From the NCBI GenBank assembly GCA_963805455.1, contig CAWDUJ010000002.1, positions 62,001-126,000 on the forward strand: a stretch of DNA of 64,000 bases, written 5' to 3'. The notes under the pieces were generated by a model. The model made no database searches. It was not told the origin of the DNA and worked only from the letters and a program-made list of their open reading frames with translations. This stretch comes from VRUE01 sp963805455 (GTDB lineage: Bacteria > Actinomycetota > Thermoleophilia > Solirubrobacterales > 70-9). Of the stretch, positions 60,952-64,000 are shown in pieces; position 1 is the stretch's first letter, and every line of letters starts with the position of its first letter. The position numbers were made by a program, and so were the translations under genes.

Positions 60952-61320
60952 CTAGGCCAGCTGGTCGCGGTAGAAGCGGTAGTCGCCGCGCTCCGGGCGC
61001 AGGTTCGACGCCAGCGCCAGGTGATGGCGGGCGCGATCGGTCTGGCCGGTCTTGGCCAGCGACCGGCCGAGGCAGAAGTGGGCGAAGTCGTCGACCTGGT
61101 GGGAATCGACGACCGCCTCGAACTCGACCGCGGCGGCGGCGAATCGGCCGAGGCGGAAGTAGGCGCGGCCGAGCGCCTCGCGGATCGATGACTTCTCCGG
61201 CGCCCGGCGGGCGGCGGCCTCGAGCGGCACCGCGGCCTGCTCGAAGTCGGCCTCCTCGAGCAGCTCGATTCCACGCCTGTAGAGGGTGAGGACGGAGTCG
61301 CGATCGACGTCGTTGGTCAT
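60952..61320 (-). CDS. Small TPR-repeat protein
   Basis: This 122-residue protein consists of about three tetratricopeptide repeats: GIELLEEADFEQAAVPLEAAARRAP, LGRAYFRLGRFAAAAVEFEAVV and LGRSLAKTGQTDRARHHLALASNLRP. It has no signal peptide and likely acts as a cytoplasmic protein-binding scaffold. Its partner is unknown. It is convergent with the protease gene and sits upstream of nothing obviously related. Confidence 0.8.
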   Translation of the reverse strand: MTNDVDRDSVLTLYRRGIELLEEADFEQAAVPLEAAARRAPEKSSIREALGRAYFRLGRFAAAAVEFEAVVDSHQVDDFAHFCLGRSLAKTGQTDRARHHLALASNLRPERGDYRFYRDQLA

Positions 61321-61350
61321 GGATCCAGTGTAGGGAGGCGGTCCAGGGTC

Positions 61351-61647
61351 CTAGCGAACCAGGCGCCCAACCGCAGCCATCAGCTCCTCCACCCGCTCCT
61401 CGGGCTCGGCCGGTACCGAGTCGCCCTTGCCGAGCATGCAGTGGTGGGCGTGGTCGTCGAGCAATCCCAGCGCGACCCGGTCGAGGGCCGCCCGCACAGC
61501 GGCGATCTGGGTCAGGACGTCGATGCAGTAGCGGTCCTCCTCGACCATCCCTGTGACCCCCCGGACCTGGCCTTCGAGCCGCGCCAGGCGCCGCAGCAGA
61601 TCGTCCTTGCTGGCCGTGTAGCCGTGGCTCGGGGCCGGGTTCGCCAT
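61351..61647 (-). CDS. csoR: CsoR-family copper-sensing repressor
   Basis: This 98-residue all-helical repressor has the CsoR/RcnR core: LLRRLARLEGQVRGVTGMVEEDRYC, DVLTQIAAVRAALD and DHAHHCML. The Cys in RYCIDV and the His-x-x-Cys pair in HAHHC are the Cys-His-Cys ligands of Cu(I)-sensing CsoR rather than the Ni or formaldehyde branches. The ATG at 61647 starts 10 bp from an operator-like palindrome. No copper exporter gene is in the window. Confidence 0.85.
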   Translation of the reverse strand: MANPAPSHGYTASKDDLLRRLARLEGQVRGVTGMVEEDRYCIDVLTQIAAVRAALDRVALGLLDDHAHHCMLGKGDSVPAEPEERVEELMAAVGRLVR

Positions 61648-61657
61648 CGCCTGGACT

Positions 61658-61674
61658 ATACCCCCTCCGGGTAT
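61658..61674. promoter_or_regulatory. CsoR operator candidate
   Basis: ATACCC and GGGTAT flank CCTCC, forming a 17-bp site with G-tracts and A/T edges as in known CsoR operators. It lies 10 bp upstream of the csoR start and would give autorepression relieved by copper. Confidence 0.65.
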
Positions 61675-61678
61675 CGAC

Positions 61679-62143
61679 TCAGGGCGATTGCAGAAGGCGT
61701 TTGGAGTAGAAGACCCGTTCGAAGCCGTTGTCGCTGCGGCGATCCACCTCGGTGTAGCCGAGTCGGGTGTAGATCCGCTGGTTTCGCAGCATCACGACGT
61801 GGGTGAAGAGCCGCAGCTCCCCGACCCCGCGGGACCGGGCCTCCTCCTCGGCGAAGGCGAGCAGGGCGCGGCCGACCCCATCCCCCTGTCGCCGGGGATC
61901 GACCGCGACGTTCTCGACCTCGAGATGGCCGCCATCGATGGCGAGCACGATCAGGCCGGCGATCCCGAACCCGTCCTCGGCGACAAACAGGGTCCGCGCC
62001 CTGACCGCCTCGGAGTAGTCGGCGTCCATCGGCGCCGGCCGGCCGCCGACCTCCTCGACGTAGCCCTCGTAGGCGCGCTCGACGATCCCGGCGGCGACGG
62101 CGACGTCGGCCTCCTCCCCGGGGCGGATCCGCAGATCACTCAT
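61679..62143 (-). CDS. GNAT family acetyltransferase
   Basis: This 154-residue protein has the GNAT core: GIAGLIVLAIDGGHLEVENVAVDPRRQGDGVGRALLAFAE with the acetyl-CoA loop RRQGDGVGRAL near residue 88, and LRLFTHVVMLRNQRIYTRLGY near residue 113. Its substrate is unknown. The ATG overlaps the sigma-factor stop by 4 bases, so it is the third gene of a YCII-sigma-GNAT operon. Confidence 0.87.
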   Translation of the reverse strand: MSDLRIRPGEEADVAVAAGIVERAYEGYVEEVGGRPAPMDADYSEAVRARTLFVAEDGFGIAGLIVLAIDGGHLEVENVAVDPRRQGDGVGRALLAFAEEEARSRGVGELRLFTHVVMLRNQRIYTRLGYTEVDRRSDNGFERVFYSKRLLQSP

Positions 62144-63315
62144 CCGACTTCGGCCAGGCGACGGGTCAGGAAGCGTCGGTCGGGGTCGGACCCGGTCAGC
62201 TCGAGTGCGCGCTCGTAGGCTTCGCGGGCTTCGCCGTCGCGCCCGAGACGACGCAGGAAGTCGGCCCTGGTCGCGTGCAGGTGTGGATATGACTCAAGCT
62301 CGAGGCCCTCGATAGCCGCCAGGCCCGCCTCGGGACCATCGGACTCGGCGACCGCGACGGCCCGGTTCAGCTCGACGACCGGAGACCCGGTCCGGCGGGC
62401 GAGCTCGGCGTAGAGCTCGGCGATCCGCGACCAGTCGCGCTCCACCTCGACGTGGAGGGCCGCGATCGACGCCTGGAGGAAATAGGGGCCCTCGCCATCC
62501 AGGGTCGCCGCTCGCTCGAGTTGGGCGCGGCCGGCGGCGATGCGCCCCTCGTCCCAGAGGCCGCGGTCCTGGTCGGCGAGCAGGACGAGCTCGCCGTCAC
62601 GAAACCGGGCGGCGCTGCGGGCGTCGAGGAGCAGCATCAGCGCCAGCAGGCCCCGGGCCTCGGCCTGCTCAGGCAGCAGCTCGACGAGAACGGCCCCGAG
62701 GCGAATCGCCTCGCCGGCCAGCTCCTCTCGCCCACCGTAGCCCTCGTTGAAGATCAGGTAGACGACCGCCAGGACCGCCGCCAGTCTCTCCGGCAGCAGG
62801 CCCTCGGACGGCACACGGAACGGGATGCCCGCCGCCGCAATCTTCTTCTTCGCCCGGACCAGGCGCTTGGCCATCGTCTCGCGCGGGACCACGAACGCGC
62901 GGGCGATCTCCTCGGTGCTGAGGCCGCCCATCGTCCGCAGCGTCAGCGCCACCTGTGCCTCGATCGCGAGCGAGGGATGGCAGCAGGTGAAGACCAACTC
63001 CAGGCGCTCGTCGGGAATCGTCGTCATCTCCCCGACCTCCTCCTCAAGTCCTTCGTGGGGATCGAGCAGGTGCGCCTTCGCCGCCAGGGTCCTGTCGCGC
63101 CTGATCCTGTCGATCGCCCGGTTGCGCCCGGTCGCGACCAGCCAGGCGCCCGGGTTCTCGGGGGTTCCTTCGGCCGGCCAGCGCTCGGCGGCGATCGTGA
63201 AGGCCTCCTGCGCGGCTTCCTCGGCGAGGTCGATGTCGCCGAGGAAGCCGACCAGCGCAGCGAGGACCCGACCCCATTGGTCGCGGAACGCCCGCTCGGT
63301 GCTCGTCTCTACCAC
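62140..63315 (-). CDS. ECF sigma factor with C-terminal helical extension (ECF42-like)
   Basis: This 391-residue protein has sigma region 2 (LVGFLGDIDLAEEAAQEAFTIAAERWP, ATGRNRAIDRIRRDR), region 4 (ALTLRTMGGLSTEEIARAFVVPRETMAKRLVRAKKKI near residue 125), and then a ~230-residue TPR-like helical extension. This layout, with a DGPF/YCII partner gene next to it, is that of the ECF42 group, in which the extension replaces an anti-sigma factor. The GTG start overlaps the YCII gene by 7 bases. It probably controls its own operon. Confidence 0.9.
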   Translation of the reverse strand: MVETSTERAFRDQWGRVLAALVGFLGDIDLAEEAAQEAFTIAAERWPAEGTPENPGAWLVATGRNRAIDRIRRDRTLAAKAHLLDPHEGLEEEVGEMTTIPDERLELVFTCCHPSLAIEAQVALTLRTMGGLSTEEIARAFVVPRETMAKRLVRAKKKIAAAGIPFRVPSEGLLPERLAAVLAVVYLIFNEGYGGREELAGEAIRLGAVLVELLPEQAEARGLLALMLLLDARSAARFRDGELVLLADQDRGLWDEGRIAAGRAQLERAATLDGEGPYFLQASIAALHVEVERDWSRIAELYAELARRTGSPVVELNRAVAVAESDGPEAGLAAIEGLELESYPHLHATRADFLRRLGRDGEAREAYERALELTGSDPDRRFLTRRLAEVG

Positions 63316-63665
63316 TCCACCACCGGGCGGACCTCGACCTTGCCGCCGAGGCGGGCCGCCGGGATCTTTGAGGCGAGGGCGATCGCGGAGTCGAGGTCAT
63401 CGGCCTCGAACATCAGGTAGCCGCCGATCGCCTCCTTGGTCTCGACGAAGGGGCCGTCGGTGGTGAGCGTCTTTCCTCCCTCGACGCGGACGGTGGTCGC
63501 CGTCTCCGGGGGCGAGAGCTGCAGCCCGGACGTGACACCGGCGGTTTCCGACACCGCGCGGTAGTCCTCGGATATCGCCTTCTTCTCATCGGCGGAGAGT
63601 TGGTCCCACTCCTCTGAGGGCGGGGTCGGGGCACTGCCGTGGTTGATCATCAGCATGTACTTCAT
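63309..63665 (-). CDS. YCII/DGPF-domain protein
   Basis: This 118-residue protein starts with KYMLMINHG and contains the diagnostic TTDGPFVETKEAIGGYLM near residue 70, which names the DGPF family. YCII-related proteins have a ferredoxin-like fold with unknown activity and accompany ECF42-type sigma factors. The ATG at 63665 has the near-perfect site AAAGGAGG 5 nt upstream; longer frames have none. It is the first gene of the operon. Confidence 0.93.
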   Translation of the reverse strand: MKYMLMINHGSAPTPPSEEWDQLSADEKKAISEDYRAVSETAGVTSGLQLSPPETATTVRVEGGKTLTTDGPFVETKEAIGGYLMFEADDLDSAIALASKIPAARLGGKVEVRPVVEW

Positions 63666-63727
63666 TCGTTCCTCCTTTGAGAGCATTTCTACCCCCAAGA
63701 CGAACGGGAAGACCGGAAATGGACAGC

Positions 63728-64000
63728 CTAGGCTGATCCGGACCGCTCGAGGCCGCGCTGCCCCTCCCGGAACGCCGCCCCGAGATCGAGCGAGCCGGCT
63801 CTCCACTCGATCGACCGGAGGCTGCCGCGGTCGCGGAACGCCCGCATCGTCTCGAGATGGAATGGAAGCGCGACGAATCTCCGCAGCGCCGCCTCGTCCT
63901 CCCAGGCCGAGAGTGACCCGACCCTGCCGCGGAACAGCTGCCAGTAGGTCGTGACCCCGATCGCCCCCTCGAGCTCGGCGATTTCGACCCGCAGCCGCTC
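63728..64000 (-). CDS. C-terminal fragment of an unidentified protein (window edge)
   Basis: The last 90 codons before a TAG at 63728-63730 are visible. The reading GVTTYWQLFRGRVGSLSAWED, LRRFVALPFHLETMRAFRDRG and IEWRAGSLDLG suggests a small dimeric alpha/beta-barrel (ferredoxin-like) protein, as in monooxygenase-like families with a conserved W-x-D-x-x-A-L-R-x-F segment. The start lies outside the window and the family is not certain. It precedes the YCII gene by 62 bp on the same strand. Confidence 0.65.
   Translation of the reverse strand, partial: ERLRVEIAELEGAIGVTTYWQLFRGRVGSLSAWEDEAALRRFVALPFHLETMRAFRDRGSLRSIEWRAGSLDLGAAFREGQRGLERSGSA

Overview
This is a high-GC bacterial chromosome segment. 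Nearly every codon ends in G or C, GTG and TTG starts are frequent, and genes in a run usually overlap by 4 bases (GTGA/ATGA/TTGA). Several features point to an actinobacterium of the class Thermoleophilia (Solirubrobacterales-like). The MurE has the DNPR motif of meso-diaminopimelate ligases. There is a secreted protein with the N-terminus typical of a large surface family of that group. Ku is paired with a stand-alone LigD-type polymerase. No rRNA, tRNA, insertion sequence, integrase or CRISPR array was seen. The assignment is an inference from gene content, not from a marker gene.

Layout. (1) 1-8.0 kb: a minus-strand aromatic amino acid block in transcription order aroH, hisC, DAHP synthase, tyrA, aroA, a crotonase-family gene and cmk, flanked by yjbQ, a DUF4279 gene and rluB. 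(2) 8.0-10.5 kb: scpA-scpB and trpS, with a very long perfect-stem hairpin between scpB and rluB. (3) 10.5-15.5 kb: an MFS exporter, a FetAB-like ABC transporter and the Ku/LigD-polymerase end-joining pair. (4) 15.5-22 kb: the glycine cleavage operon gcvT-gcvH-gcvPA-gcvPB followed by a metallo-beta-lactamase-fold lactonase, plus ilvA. (5) 22-40.8 kb: the division and cell wall (dcw) cluster mraZ-rsmH-ftsL-like-ftsI-murE-murF-mraY // murD-ftsW-murG-murC-murB-ftsQ-ftsZ. It is interrupted between mraY and murD by five unrelated genes: a GNAT gene, a LytM peptidase, a hemerythrin, a TetR regulator and a hydrolase. It starts with a MraZ-type operator of three GTGG repeats at 10-bp steps lying across a good promoter.

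(6) 41.7-48.7 kb: a reduced Tad/Flp pilus operon. It encodes a DUF192-response-regulator fusion, a sensorless kinase, CpaB, CpaF, TadB and TadC, and lies near a type IV-pilin-like gene. (7) 48.7-52.9 kb: a degenerate Rho-like protein, a transaldolase, a VOC protein, glpD and a nitroreductase. (8) 52.9-59.2 kb: a cobalamin-riboswitch-led operon. It encodes two DUF4430 (transcobalamin beta-domain-like) exported proteins, EcfT, a fused double-ATPase EcfA, and an S-component fused to an extracellular alpha/alpha-toroid domain. This is the most novel-looking system in the window: it seems to put both halves of a transcobalamin-like vitamin B12 binder directly on an ECF importer. (9) 59.2-64 kb: a frameshifted surface protein gene, a secreted trypsin-like protease, a TPR protein, csoR with its operator, a GNAT gene, an ECF sigma factor with its YCII/DGPF partner, and a partial gene at the edge.

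Two non-coding elements deserve attention. One is a family of four related ~60-nt repeats, each sitting between two co-directional genes and at or on the stop codon of the upstream gene (gcvH/gcvPA, murG/murC, mraZ/rsmH, nitroreductase/glpD). The other is the ~120-nt hairpin at 8.03-8.15 kb. Other oddities are an FtsQ lacking its POTRA domain, a ~90-bp ftsW/murG overlap, and a hydrolase lacking its catalytic histidine.
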